Shown piece by piece: positions 35,138-48,011 of a stretch of 64,000 nt of DNA. The notes beneath the pieces were generated by a model, which was not told where the DNA came from, made no database searches, and saw only the letters and a program-made list of their open reading frames with translations. The position numbers were made by a program, and so were the translations under genes. Within the stretch, counting starts at the first letter, position 1. Each line of letters opens with the position of its first letter. This DNA comes from Cristatella mucedo. Its lineage: Eukaryota > Bryozoa > Phylactolaemata > Cristatellidae. Where the stretch lies: positions 985,001-1,049,000 of the forward strand of contig WPIO01000125.1 of assembly GCA_009760855.2 (NCBI GenBank), written 5' to 3'.

Positions 35138-35210
35138 GTGTCTCTTTCTGTCTCCCTCTCCCTCTCTCTGTCTCTGTCCTCTGTCTGTCAGTCTCTTTCT
35201 GCCTCTCTCT
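35000..35210. repeat. (TC)n/(TGTC)n microsatellite
   Basis: About 210 bp of interrupted TCTC and TGTC tracts. Confidence 0.9.
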
Positions 35211-35374
35211 TACTAGGCTCGTATTTCAGGCTGAAAAGAAAGCATGGTATTTTCTAAGAGATAGCTTGCAAAACTCTAGCACTTACAAGCAAATAGTAAA
35301 GAACAAGTCACACAGATGGAGCAATGTGGTTACGAAAAAATGCATTTTATAGTTACTTTTTATTGTCAAGTCAA

Positions 35375-35670
35375 TGAATTTGCAGTAAGCCGGTAGTGAG
35401 TTCTAGCTCTAGAAGCACAAAAACTGAACGCACCGTCTCCAAGATATTTGAGGCTGCTTAGAGGCACAGTTAAACGAGTAGAATAGAAGAAGGAGGTACA
35501 AAATGGAGCCTGATATTCAAGCATGTCAAATAGGTAGGCCGCAGAAACAGAAGGAAATCGAGCAGCGAATTGAAGTTGGAGCAAAAATTGCGGCAAAAAC
35601 AGTACCATATATATAGGCTCTCTGACCGTGCTGCTAATTCGGTTACTGAGAAGCGAGAAAAAAGACCACA
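35375..35670 (-). mobile_element. LINE C-terminal fragment (divergent subfamily)
   Basis: Reads LLQLQFAARFPSVSAAYLFD, then LSSLKYLGDGAFSFCASRAR. This is the Y-L-x-D...G-D-x-A-F-S-x-x-A-x-R signature of L2/CR1 C-termini with different residues. Confidence 0.6.
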
Positions 35671-35679
35671 TAGACTGCT

Positions 35680-36900
35680 AAAGGTAAGGCTAGGTAAGGT
35701 GCTGATCTGGCAAAGGTGAGGCTATATAAGTCGCTGATCTGGCAGCGGCTAAGAATAACATGGTTAATAGTCAATATAAGCGCTTTTGGATCGGGCATCT
35801 ACGATACCGTAATTTTCGTATGGAAGTCGACTTGATCCCAGCTAGCGTCAATTACTATGACTTACAAAAGTCCTCATAAGCCAGTCGATAGACTGGAAGT
35901 CCCGATCTCTATGTTTTTTTTTATAAGTTTTCGCTTATACAGTTTTTGTAGCTACGTCAAACTTCTTCCATTAGATCACTCTGAATCCTGGTAAGGGCAT
36001 TCATTGTGCATAGTCAGATGAACCTAACTCGCCCACAGTATCTGCTAGCACTTTGTGCACTAATTTTCCTCAAGTGAGGGCAGCTCATGTGAAGAATTGA
36101 AAAGAAAGGGTGAAGAAAACCTATCGTCGGGAAGAATCAGTCAAGGATTTAAGGTTTCGCTGTTCGCATATGAGTTTTGGTATTGTGATATATACTGCTG
36201 ATTGGATGGGATTTGCGTGCGGTTATAGAAGTTGACAATTTTATTAACAGAAGTTAGCAGCATATTTTTTCAAGAGAATAAATTATCGAATACAATACCT
36301 TTGTTGTGAGTTGGTCTATGTCAATGAGCCGCACGACAGAATTAATCAGCCAATCAACAGAATCCGGACGTAGCGGGTCGATTGGATTATTAAAAGGACT
36401 TTAAAATCACCCTATGTGAGAATAGTGCGATTCCTTGTATGCAGAATTGTAAAGTTGTCGAGAAAAAATCTGATTAAATACAGTTCAAAGTATTGGCTTA
36501 TCACACCTCAGGAGAAGGTTTTGCCGAGGCGTCTTGGCGAGGCTTCCATCCTACGACAAGGCGACAATATTAGTTTTCTACTTTTTTCCTTCTGTTTAAT
36601 TTCCTTTCTTTCCTCCGTCAATCCCAGGAAAATTTTCTTCACTTCGTGAAGGCCTCCGAACTCAGTTTTCTAGCAGCGGGCAGCATGATCTTGACGCCAC
36701 TTAGGTGGCAAATCATTTTTGGCACAAAACATTCCATATAGGGTTTCTCTATTCTTTTATGACAAGCCAAATAATGCAAAAATCAGTGGTCATTTTATTG
36801 GCCTATAATTGCAACCCAAAAAAGTATAATAACTGGGATAAAACGTATTGTATTATCAATGCATTGTATAATATGTGCTATAATAACTGAGAATGAATTG
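35680..36900. other. Receptor intron, no feature recognised
   Basis: AT-rich, with no repeats or exons recognised. Confidence 0.35.
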
Positions 36901-36904
36901 GATC

Positions 36905-38105
36905 TGGTAACTGGAGTCGCTGCTATCCCACGCTCGCCATTCAATTTTGGACAAACATAATCCAAGAAACCACTTAAATACGGGGTACTTCAGGGCTCAG
37001 TGCTCGGTCCGCTTGTTTTCACAGTTTATTCTCTCCTTGTTGCCGATGTGATCGCCAAGCACAATCTAGGCTTCCACTTCTATGCAGATGACACTTAGTT
37101 GTACCTTTACTTTGATCCCTCCCAACCCTAGAGCTCGTCGAATTCTCTACACACCTTTGCTGCATGTATTCATGACAGCCGCACATGGATGAGAGCAGAC
37201 TATCTTAAATTGAATGACGACAAAACCAACTTACTAGTTACAGAAAAACCAAGTGTGAATCCGGAATTAAAAAAAATCTTACTCTCAAAATAGGCTCTGC
37301 CAGCGTATCTCCTGTTAAATCTGCAGGTAATTTAGGTGTCTTGTTCCAAAGGGATCTTGCATTAGACGACCACATCAGCTCATCTGTTCAGTCTGCCTAC
37401 TTTCAGCTACATAAAATTGCCAAAATTCGTGCTTGTTTAGATAGGAATGCCACATCTAAGTTGGTCCATGCATTTGTGACATCCCGTCTTGAATTCTGTA
37501 ACTCACTGCTTGCTGGCCTGCCAGCATGTGCAATCAGGCGATTACAGATGGTGCACAAATCTGCAGCTAGGCTTGTCTGTCGTGAACGTCGCACAGCTGC
37601 CATATCACACCTCTTCTCGCCGACCTGCACTGTCTCCCAATAAAGCAGCATCGAATTTAAGGTTCTGTCACTCACTTTAGGTCCTTTCACTCTCTGGCTC
37701 TACCCTACCTATCAAAACTACTCCCCACCAGGTGAGACTCGTACAACCAATTGTTCTAACTCGAATCGTTTAGCCATACCTCGTGAGAACCTCAAAACCG
37801 TTGGAGACTGTGCCTTTAGTTGGTATGCTCCCAATCCGGGAACTCACTACCGACACACGCTACAACTGCCCCTGACATGACGACTTTTTAAAAAAAAAAA
37901 GCTTAAAATGCACCTGTTTGTTACAGCCTTTGAACGGTCTTTGTGATTCATTTTTTGTGCATGTACCTGTTTACACTATGCCTGCTGCTTGAGGATGCTA
38001 CCACCAATCATTTGGTAATGCTTTCTGTAGAGCATCTGTAAATTGTCTAGATAGAGATTCAATTATTTGAGGGGGCTACACAAATGTATTATTATTATTA
38101 TTATT
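36905..38105 (+). mobile_element. L2-like LINE, decayed
   Basis: [20 protein letters not shown] region, LDDHISSSVQSAYFQLHKIA, FVTSRLEFCNSLLAGLPACA, then the 3' tail and (ATT)n at 38085-38108. It has frameshifts and a stop in the YADD neighbourhood (GCAGATGACACTTAG). Confidence 0.8.
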
Positions 38106-38149
38106 ATTAATTTTAAGCCGTTTGCAGTCCCTAGAAGCAGTCTTTCGGA

Positions 38150-40440
38150 TCCCCTGTTTTGAGTTCACCCGACAACAAGTTGCCAATGGTGGCAGTAGTC
38201 TATCGTCATCTAGGTACCAAGTCCTTTATCTCAGATTTATCTGATTTTATTTCTATTTTGTGTGCAAGGAATCGATCTTTTCCCATTTAAAGTTCATTTT
38301 GATAACTTATCTGGTGCCTTCAGCACTGAATTTCGTGCACTGAAGGACTTATTTTCTCTTGTGGCTCACGTGTACTCACATCAAGGGTCACATATTCGAC
38401 CAGATTTTCTCTAACAACTGCATGCTACCATCACATATTATTACCCAATTCTGACCACGTTCGGATCTCATTCAGCCTACTATGTGTGCCCTCCTCTGCA
38501 TTCAAAGTCACCCGTGAATCACGAAACCTCAAGACACTTGACATCGCAGCTGTCCACGGGAGAATATCTGCTTCACCTCTACTGCTCAATCCTCCTCCCG
38601 ACTTGTTATCATTTGTAGTCTGCTACAACACAATGTTAGCAGACATGCTTGATGAGTTTGCTCCACTGACTTAGCACACTGTGCGTCCTTGCCCACACGG
38701 CCTGCGGTTTACCGCAGACATTACGCAAGCTAGGTCTTCTTAGAGCAAGCTTGAAAAGCGTATACAAGATTAGGACTGACTGTCCATCGTCATGCATAAG
38801 AGGACTAGTGTACATCACACCAGTCAATCCTAGCAAAGACCAAGGCTAGTTTCCATAAAAATATTCTAGAATCGGAGATGCACAATCCGAAGATACTGAT
38901 GTCTACTATCAACTATCTCCTTTACCCCTCCCAGATTAGCTCCCTATATAGTGATCTGTGTGATGATCTAGCCAATAGTTTCTACACCTTCTTTGTCAAC
39001 AGGATAGACAAGATCAGAGAGTCCATCTTGGGTAGCAGCAAACCCTCTGGAATTGTGTCGCTCAATTCCGTGCAGCACCTCAATGTACACATGCAAGGAG
39101 GCCGCGAGTGATCTCATCCTGATGTTTATATCCCAGTCAAGGCAGACAACTAGTCCTTTGACCCTATTCCCACTATCCTGCTTCTACGATGCATATATTT
39201 GTTGCTGCTGTGCATAACTAACATCATTAATATGTTATTAGCCTCAGCTCATGTCCCTGCACCTTTCAAAAAGGTTGTAGTCAGGCCGTTTCTCAAGAAA
39301 GCAACACTAGACCAAGAGAACTTGAGCAACTTCCGTCCAGTCTCCCTTCTACCGTTCCTATCAAAGAAACTAGAACTAGTCCTGGAAGACCAGCTGAACA
39401 CATACATTACACTTCACACCAAGCGTTACAGGTTCCAGTCTAATTTTAGAGCTAATCACTCCACAGGGTCATCACTACTTCGGGTGTATAACGAGTTTCT
39501 TAGGAATGCAGAATTAGATTGTCTCTCTGCTTGTTTTGCTCGATCTTTTGGCAGCTTTTGATAGTATTCATCATCAAGTCCTTCTTGAGCACCTCTCTGT
39601 TTGCCTGGAATTCACTGGTACTCAGTGGGAGACTAACGAGTATTGATTAGAACAGAAAATGATCCAAGGAACCACTAAAGTATAGAAGTATCACAGGGCT
39701 CCGTGCTTCGTATGGTTCTTTTCACTATTAATACTTTCCCTCTTGCCAATGCGATTACTAGGCAAAACCTAGGCTGTCACTTCTATGCAGATGACACCCA
39801 GATGTACCGTTTCTTTGATTCCTCCAAGCTCTCCTACACGTCGAATTATTTAAACTCCATTGCTGCATTTATTGCTTACATCTGCACATAATGGCAGCTG
39901 ACATTATCAATCTGAATGCGATAGAAGCAAGTTACTAATTAGGCCCAAACCAATATTCATAAATTGAAAAACCTAACTTCAGATCCGCTCTGCCGGCATA
40001 TCATCTGTTGCATCTACACGAAATCTAGGTGCTCTGCTCCAAAGTGACCTTTCACTAGTTGAGCACATCAGCTCCACGGTCAAGTCTGCCTACTCTCAGC
40101 TGCACAACATTGCTAAAGTTCGGCTTGCTTAGACAGGGATACTACATCTAAATTGGTCCATGCAGTTGCGACATTCCGCCGCGACTTCTGTAACTCACTT
40201 TTTGCTGATCTAGCGGCCTGTGCAACCAGGTGCTTACAGTTGGAGCAAAACTCTGCAGTTAGGCTCGTCTTTCTTGAGCGTCGCATTTGCCACAGCACAC
40301 CACTTATTGCCGACCTACACTGGCTTCCAGTTAAGCACAGCATCGACTTCAAGGCTCTGGCACACTTTTAGATCCCTCCATTCTTTGGCTCCAACCTACA
40401 TACTACATCTACTGCCCCATCAATTGGTCCATCTTTACTA
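38150..40440 (+). mobile_element. L2-like LINE with endonuclease and RT relics (most complete copy)
   Basis: Starts with an endonuclease C-terminal echo (AVVYRHLGTKSFISDLSDF), then FYTFFVNRIDKIRESILGSS, FKKVVVRPFLKKATLDQENL, NFRPVSLLPFLSKKLELVLE, FRANHSTGSSLLRVYNEFL, an intact HFYADDTQMY, and finally the DLHWLPVKHSIDFKAL segment near 40310. It is about 2.3 kb, with multiple frameshifts and no intact frame above 120 codons. It lies antisense to the receptor gene in an intron. Confidence 0.8.
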
Positions 40441-40649
40441 GCACATGGAGCAGGCAGCAGAATCAGCGATCTGGACAAACTGGTGGTTGCTACCAAAGAA
40501 TCAGGATAAGAATTGTACCACTCGCTTTCGGAATTTAATTGTTTACCTATACTGCGTACGAACCTCAAATCCTTTGGAGACTGCCTTTAGTTCAGTAGGT
40601 ATACGAAATCTCTTCGGGCTTACTAGTAATTATGACCACCTGGCTCGGA

Positions 40650-41036
40650 ATAATAATAATAATAATGTATTTGATAAAGCGCCCTCAGAGAACTTAATCT
40701 CTTTCTAGGCGCTTTACATTTGCTGCAAAGGGAAATGCAATTAAATGGTAAGTAAAATCATGCTTGAAAAAAAAACAAAATGAATAATATGGTTAGGGGT
40801 GACATGCACAGGGTCAGCATGCAAATGTGGTTAGTGGCAGCATGCACAGTGTCAGCACGAAAAAGCACGTGAAGGACGAATCACAGGGACCCACTACATG
40901 CTGTCCTAAATAGGTGTGTTTTTAGGTTCTTTTTAAATGTGGTCAAGTCAGGGGATGTTCTGACGCAGATCGGGAGGGAGTTCCAGGCTTTGGGAGCATA
41001 CGAACTAAATGCACGGTCTCCAAAGGATTTGAGGAA
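40650..41036 (-). mobile_element. L2-like LINE 3' end
   Basis: Antisense (AAT)n tail, 3' UTR, then LKSFGDRAFSSYAPKAWNSL and SPDLTTFKKNLKTHLFRTAC. Among the best-preserved copies, 5' truncated. Confidence 0.85.
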
Positions 41037-41344
41037 TCTATTCACACCATATTGAATGCATGTACATACAGTAGGCCCCATAAACGGCAGTCACTGGTGA
41101 CTTAATAGCCGACACTGACCAGCATGAAGAGAGTGTGTGAACAAATTCACTCGAAATAGACCAAAAGTAAGATATCAAGAGAAATAAGAAAGTAGCAAAC
41201 TTGTATAGTAAAACATGTTTTTAGAATATTTTGTAAACGTAGACAAAATTAAGAGAATAACAAAAGGATAAGCCACTCACTTTCGTTGTCGATATTCAAC
41301 AAAAGTTTGATTGTTTTCAAACTCACAAGCAGAATAAATAAATA

Positions 41345-41465
41345 TTAGCTGATTTAACAGCCTCATTTTCAAAGCTGGATAAGAGCCTCTAACGGCTGTC
41401 ACCATCGCTTGCAGTTGGCAATAAAGGATCGCCAACTGCAGGGTTCGAACCCACAACTTCAGGAA
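41345..41465 (-). mobile_element. tRNA-derived SINE (family A), truncated
   Basis: Box B GGTTCGAACCC on the minus strand. The box A side is lost. Confidence 0.7.
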
Positions 41466-41469
41466 CATT

Positions 41470-42250
41470 GTGCTTTGGTTGATCGAAATCTCCTTCATTT
41501 TCCTCTTATAAATGCCTTCGTGATTTAAGAAATATCGAAAGATTGTTGGTCAGTTGGGCTGGTTCGCCAGCTAAGTCGGCAAATACTAAAGACCCTTCTT
41601 CCAAAGTATGGTTTGATTTTTCCGTGATTCTCACTGTTTCATGCTAGCATCTATAAATTGGATAAAAATTAACCGCAATAGATTAACCGCAATTGCATAG
41701 CACGCTTAGAGATCCAAGATCGAATGCAATACAACTAGCTACTAAAGAATCAATAACCAGAATCAAGCGGAATACATGGTATCAAACAAGCAAAAGCTAA
41801 TAGCCGGATGACGGTTGGGAACAGTTTCGGAGCAGGCCAACACAAGACGCGGGTAACTCTCGAAGCCTAGCCTGCGGAGGTTAACCGAAGGGCTGGACGC
41901 AGTCCGCCCGTTGGACAGTTTACTGCTGCCTATCAGCAGTAACCACCCGGGAGCTTCAGTGCGTCGGGCGGGGTTACTGCTGATTGGCAGCAGTAACCCA
42001 GCTCCGAAGCAATAAAGCACCCAGATTACCATAGATATGGTATACATCAGGCCTGCTTCGAAACGGCCCTCCCTCGACCACGCTCTCCGGAGCTACTGTT
42101 TAGCTCTCTCTGTCCCGCTCATTAAAAAGTTATCAATTGTGAATTTTCAGTGCTTAAAGGCAACTAATCTTAAGAATACTAAAAGAAACAATCTCCATAA
42201 TGAGTGAGGGACGGTGTTTCCCCGATATGAGTGGAGACAACCTCGAAGAC
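41470..42250. other. Unassigned, with two hairpins
   Basis: Contains the stem-loops at 41920-41942 and 41971-41999. The minus-strand frame 41763-42047 spans them and has no recognised domain. Confidence 0.4.
41971..41999. repeat. Perfect 12-bp stem, 5-nt loop
   Basis: GGGTTACTGCTG / CAGCAGTAACCC with loop ATTGG. A related 9-bp hairpin at 41920-41942 uses TTACTGCTG / CAGCAGTAA. Confidence 0.85.
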
Positions 42251-42254
42251 GAAA

Positions 42255-42335
42255 TATATAATAATAATAATAGTGCACTTGATAAAGCGCCCTCAGAGAA
42301 CTCAATCTCTCTCTAGGCGCTTTACATATACCAGG
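42255..42335 (-). mobile_element. LINE 3' tail
   Basis: Antisense (AAT)n and the stem-loop region. Confidence 0.75.
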
Positions 42336-42711
42336 ATTCTTCGTCAAGTTTTTCTCTGAGATAAAACAGCAGCCAGCAAAGTCATCTTGGCTGTCCATTC
42401 CTTCGGACTGAGCGAAGTGGCCTTCATTTGTGAGCGTCCCCTTGTGCACACAAAATTGAATCAACGGATATAGAGAAACAAATTCTTACTCTGAATACCA
42501 TAGCTCGACTCCATCTTCCCTGGTTGAACTGCTACCCGTTTCAGCGTCCTCGTGCCTTCAGGGCCTCTATGGGCAATAAATTAGATGTTCTTGCTCCACT
42601 TCCCGATCTTTGGCGACGGACCCTTCTGCTCTGTAGATTCTAGCCTGTGGTATTCGCAATAAGAATGCTTTCACAATATTATCTCTCTCACTTCTCTAAT
42701 ATTAGCTGATA

Positions 42712-42879
42712 ATACTAGCTAAGTTAACTACCTCTTTTTTATAGCGACAGAAGAACCTTTTAAGGCTATCACCAACGCTTACATCTGCAATAAAGGATCG
42801 CCCACCGCAGGATTCGAATCGACGACCTCGGTACCGAGATCGTGAAAAGCAACCGCCTTACCTAGTGTGCCACCACGGC

Positions 42880-42880
<1 letters not shown>
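42712..42880 (-). mobile_element. tRNA-derived SINE (family A)
   Basis: Antisense box B GATTCGAATCC and box A side CACACTAGGTAAGGCGG. Runs directly into a TC microsatellite. Confidence 0.8.
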
Positions 42881-43320
<440 letters not shown>

Positions 43321-43339
43321 TGTTGCTGACTGTGGAACA

Positions 43340-43565
43340 TTCATTCCAGCCGTCATGAACTGCTACTTCATTTATACTCACATCTTCGAATTCTCTCCTG
43401 ACTCAGCTGTGATTGTCACTTTCTCTCTATAGAGTTATATGAAATGTATCGCCTACCATGTGGTCGCCGAAAGCTGCCTAGGCTTTGAGTTCGCCGATTG
43501 AAGCATCTCCAGTGTAACACCCACAGTTATTGAGATATTGGGGAGTGACAGACGGAGATACATAC
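43340..43565 (+). mobile_element. LINE family 2 3' end
   Basis: Reads TGAACTGCTACTTCATTTAT, TTTGAGTTCGCCG and GAGTGACAGACGGAGATA, colinear with the 22.7-kb copy. Confidence 0.55.
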
Positions 43566-44074
43566 TAAAAAGTTGGTTCAAATAAGCGATACCCGCAAAG
43601 ATGCACGTAAATAATCCAAACATTATTTTTTCCTTTCTTAGGGGCCTTCCGTCTTTAAAGATCCGAGACGTTTAAATTCGCTATTCGGTTTTCTCTTAGC
43701 CGTGCCTTCCGGCATATATGTCCGAACGTTACTAAATATATCCACGAATGCACAAATTGAGCCTACTGACTAATGCATCATTTGCGGTTTGGTGGAACCT
43801 TTATTTTTCAAAATTAAAATACAGAAAAATCTGTGTACCTCCGCTGTTCCCAGCGCTCAACATCCAGAGCTGTTCATAGTGTGCTCACCGCAGCCTAGCC
43901 CTGGGCTACGCATATGTAGCATACCCACATCAGACATCGCTACAAAGCATGGAGTGAAGTGCAGGCATGTATGCTCTCGTGTGCAATTAGCCGAAATAAA
44001 TTTATTCATTAAAATGTATTCTATTTTGGTACGCAAGGAGAGAGACTGCGAGGAGCGTTCGTCGAGCGTCTTAC

Positions 44075-44217
44075 CTTCCTGTGCCAATGTAAATATCGTA
44101 CAAGAAATAGCTGTCTTTGAGATTGAAATCGATGGTCACACTGCAGCTGACCAAAATTTTCCCGTCGTCGACCAGAGACTCAAGGTTCAGCAGCATTGCA
44201 GTGCAATTCGCATGCTG
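44075..44217 (-). CDS. Receptor exon: beta-sandwich segment (probable first half of cytokine-binding region)
   Basis: A 143-nt exon with acceptor CTTTTGGCACAG and an excellent donor GGAAG|GTAAGA, phase 0 in and phase 2 out. It has no in-frame ATG, so it is easy to overlook. The translation has ANCTAMLLNLESL, then ILVSCSVTIDFNL, then YFLYDIYIGTG: alternating hydrophobic strands with two cysteines, as in FN3 or cytokine-receptor modules. The next exon downstream (33.5-33.7 kb) enters in phase 2, matching this donor. The upstream Ig exon leaves in phase 1, so at least one exon is missing in between. A LINE 3' end starts about 170 bp further along the plus strand. Confidence 0.55.
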
Positions 44218-44387
44218 CTGTGCCAAAAGCAGCCCTAAATGACGAAGACTTAGGAGTTTACCTTATTTTCTACGCATCAACGTCCGGATATCTTGTTCAG
44301 TGCATGGCAACTGCAGATTGAACAGCACTTGGAATATTCGCAGTGAATCAGCCAAAGGACCGTCTGAGCAACAGAGCATTTCTTAAC

Positions 44388-45800
44388 AAAAATAATAATA
44401 ATAATAATTCACTTGATAAAGCGCCCTCAGAGAACTTAATCTCTCTCTAGGCGCTTTACATTTGCTGCAAAGTGAAATGCAATTGAATGGTAAGTAAAAT
44501 CATGCTTGAAAAACCAATGAAATGAATAATATGGTTAGGGGTGACATGCACAGGGTCAGCATGCGAATGTGGTTAGTGGCAGCATGCACAGTGTCAGCAC
44601 GCATAAGCACATCAAGGACGAATCACAGGGACCCGCTAAATGCTGTCCTAAATAGGTGTCTTTAGGTTCCTTTTAAATGTGGTCAGGTCGGGGGATGTTC
44701 TGACGCAGATCGGGAGGGAGTTCCAGGCTTTGGGAGCATACGAACTAAATGCACGGTCTCCAAAGGATTTAAGGTTTGTACGAGGTAATTCTAGACTGTT
44801 GGATTCCGAAAAGCAGGTGGTACGATGCTTGGCCTGATGGGGTAGTATATCTGAAAGATAGGCTGGAGCCATAGAATGAAGGGACCTAAAAGTGAACGAC
44901 AAAACCTTGAAGTCAATCCGTTGCTTGACTGGTAGCCAGTGCAGGTCGGCGAGAAGTGGAGTAATGTGGCAACTGCGACGCTCACGACAGACAAGCCTAG
45001 CTGCAGAATTTTGCACCAGCTGCAATCGCCTGATCGCACATGCTGGTAGCCCAGTAAGCAGTGAGTTGCAGAAGTCGAGACGGGATGTCACGAATGCATG
45101 GACCAACTTAGATGTGGTATCTTTATCTAAACAAGCCCGAATTTTAGCAATGTTATGAAGCTGAAAATAGGCGGATTTGACTGTGGAGCTGATGTGGTCG
45201 TCTAACGAGAGGTCGCTTTGGAATATGACACCTAGATTTTGAGCTGATTCAACTGGAGATATGCTGGCAGAGCCAATTTTTAGCGTCAGCCTTTTCAATC
45301 TCTGAATCACACTGGATTTGCCCATAACAAGTAAGTTAGTTTTATCATCGTTTAGTTTTAGAAAATTTGCTGCCATCCATGTGCGGATGTCATCAATGCA
45401 TGCAGCTAGTGAGTTGAGAGAATTTGAGGTGCTCGAAGGCTGGGAGGGATCAAAGCAAAGGTACAACTGAGTGTTAACCGCATAGAAGTGAAAGCCTAGA
45501 TTGTGCTTGGCAATCACATCAGCAAGAGGGAGAGTATAAACCGTGAAAAGAACCGGACCTAGCACTATGCCCTGAGGTACTCCATATTTCAGAGGTATTT
45601 CAGATGATCTTTGTCCATTCACGTCAATACTCTGGAGTCTCCCACTGAGATAGGACCTGAACCCGCTGCAGAGCAGTGCCAGTGATGCCCAGGCGAGATG
45701 AGAGGCGCTCTAGAAGAACTTTGTGATCGATGGTGTCAAAAGCTGCCGTAAGATCAAGCAAAACAAGCAGAGACACTCTACCCATGTCTGCATTCCTTGC
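44388..45800 (-). mobile_element. L2-like LINE, 5'-truncated, best-preserved RT
   Basis: A single 324-codon frame (44648-45622) reads [100 protein letters not shown] and LKSFGDRAFSSYAPKAWNSL. It spans RT palm motifs, thumb and C-terminal region. The catalytic YADD is YAVN, so this copy cannot polymerise DNA. An upstream piece to 45800 has [20 protein letters not shown]. The tail is (AAT)n at 44390-44408. Confidence 0.9.
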
Positions 45801-45829
45801 TTAGGTTTCGTTGTAACGGCGGCGAGCTA

Positions 45830-46973
45830 AATCAGCCAGATTATGACTGATATTCATTATTCACAGTTCCTGATGTGTAACAGCTAGGAACCAATTATAC
45901 AATAAGCTTTGGCTGAGGCCGCATAACAGCTGACAAAAGAGGCAGTCGGTTGTGCTTCGTGAGCTGGCGTAGCCATTTGAGGTTATTTCAGTTCTAGGTC
46001 CGTGCAGCCATTGGTGTACATTATGGCCATCGTTGAACTCGTGAACCACCCGTCGCTGTCAAATACACTTGTCAACGTTAGGGCAATGGGCGTGCTATGT
46101 TGAGGTATGGGCGCTGGTCGTTACTGCCGAGTTCCGATGCTGTTGGCATACCTGGGCGCATTGGTGAAGCAACTACAAGTCGCTAGCTGCTATACAAAGT
46201 TCCGGCGTCACCAATATTCGTGGCACGTCGGCTGAGACTAGCGAAGTTACGAAAGCTGCGTTTACGGCCTAGATCTGTCCGGAAGTGGAAGCCGAAAACC
46301 CCTTTTGTAACAATGTCTCACTAGCACTCAGTCGGGGTCTTGTTATGCATGTATGTGTCTGTTTAGGTAATCGTATATTAGCCTGCTGATGTCATTGGTT
46401 TTGGGTCCTACAAGTTTTAATAATTCGACTAACCTTATTCCGAGTACTTCGGCCTTTATGCTCCCTAACCGTAGATGATGACAAAGCCACTTTAGCGTCG
46501 TTGCGATTATCACATAATCGGTTCTTGGCCGATATACTTGTTAGCGAACCACGAATATCTAGGAATACCTAGGAATGTGAGAGGAATGTGCTTAGCTAGT
46601 AATAATCTGACTGATTGCTACACGCGGCCGTTTGAGTCGCTCAATGAGTGGCTGAAGTTGAGCATTTTTTTTTCAGCGCCGCCCGCTGGCTGGCGAGTTT
46701 CTCTACGTCAGCTTTTTGATTAGCGGTAGGCTAATGACTGTGCTACCAAACCGTCGACTGTGCAACGATGACTATTTTGAGCGGCACTCAGATATGCATG
46801 TAATCTCGTGAACTTTTCGGCTTGCTATTAAAAAAATTGTGCAAATAATCACGGTATAAATCCTACCTGCAATACGCCGCAGGCTTTTTTGCCAGTACCA
46901 AAATGTGGATTTTTGTAAGCCCCCCCCATAAAAAATATGACCCCCTTTGCACAACAATCAAGGAATACAAATA

Positions 46974-47056
<83 letters not shown>

Positions 47057-47400
47057 ATGTAATATATAATATAAATTCTCGGATCGATTTAGTTTTTTAA
47101 CACTGAGCCGGCAGTCTCATCTAAACCGACTACGCTGAGTGCGCCAGCTCAGACATTTCGATTCTCTTGAGGTCACGACCTCTAGCCATTATCTTTAAAG
47201 AGAAGTAGGGTTTCAATCAGGAACGCAGCTCGCAAGCCTGCAAGGAGCTCAATGCAGCCATTGCATGCCCACTTATTCATCGTGTCGCATAAGTACTAAT
47301 ACATGGCCGACAATATACCCATAAAATGAAACCGCTAAAATATATAAAATGACACGGGAAGCAGATACGACAACATTACACCGGCAGTGCCATTTCCCTC
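45830..47400. other. Receptor intron with (CA)n-(TA)n microsatellite
   Basis: (CA)n at 46976-47022, then (TA)n to 47050. A connecting receptor exon is expected here but none could be fixed. The minus-strand frame 45861-46049 is Cys-containing but has no firm splice sites. Confidence 0.45.
46976..47060. repeat. (CA)n-(TA)n microsatellite
   Basis: About 47 bp CA, then about 28 bp TA, then AT-rich decay. Confidence 0.95.
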
Positions 47401-47430
47401 AGTTTTCAAAAATTGCAGCGTGTCACGTAC

Positions 47431-47735
47431 CGTAGTTTACATATAGAGAGACTTCATCATCATACTGGTCCGGAGCTCGCTCGCATATCCCATTGTGAGA
47501 TGAAAGGCAGCTCAGCCTAATAAAATGTCGCTGAGGTGTTTCGAAAGTCCTGGTGAACTTTACTGCCGTTTTATTCAAGACAGTGAGTTCGCGTGACGAC
47601 GTATTGTATGTCTCCCCGCCGAAAAAAAGGCACGGTTGCTCATTTTGGAAAGATATCGATGGCAAGACACATGTCACCTCGAATGTCTCATTAGCCAAGT
47701 GAAAAGCGCGGCTTCCATTGACTATCGTAACGTTA
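47431..47735 (-). CDS. Receptor exon: Ig-like N-terminal domain
   Basis: A 305-nt exon with acceptor TTCTTCAG and donor ACG|GTACGT, entering in phase 2 and leaving in phase 1. It is open throughout and encodes about 101 residues. These include FEVTCVL near the start, LTVLNKTAVKFTRTF in the middle and FIRLSCLSS towards the end, so two cysteines sit in the B- and F-strand positions of an Ig-like fold. It has several N-glycosylation sites (NVT, NGS, NET, NTS, NKT). Vertebrate gp130 has an N-terminal Ig-like domain with a similar spacing of a V-C-V-L strand, an N-[RK]-T-A turn and an L-[ST]-C strand; I judge this from memory, not by alignment. The signal peptide should lie in an upstream exon not identified. 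Confidence 0.6.
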
Positions 47736-48011
47736 CTGAAGAATAGAACTACAAGAAAATGATTGACGTTATGAGTATTAACTTAAACTTCTTTAACGTC
47801 TAGCCATATTCAAGTCAGTGCTAATAGATTAACGACACCCAACAATCATCCGATAGTTTTTCATATAGCACTGATTGTATTGTCATGTTGCATTCTGAGC
47901 CAGCTGTGACAGTTGCCAAACATAAGAAAAATCCATCTCTCTACAAATATATAAATAAATAAATAAACAAACAAATATATATATATATATATATATATGC
48001 GCATATATGAA

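Noticed and set aside
41763-42047. 94-codon minus-strand frame over the paired hairpins
   Set aside because: No known domain; the palindromes explain the repeated residues.
42342-42442. Possible receptor exon on the minus strand (FAQSEGMDSQDDFAGC)
   Set aside because: Its donor lies inside a LINE 3' tail and its phase does not match the flanking receptor exons.
45861-46049. Cys-containing minus-strand frame in the intron where a receptor exon is missing
   Set aside because: Acceptor is acceptable, but no donor gives the phase needed by the 44.1-kb exon.
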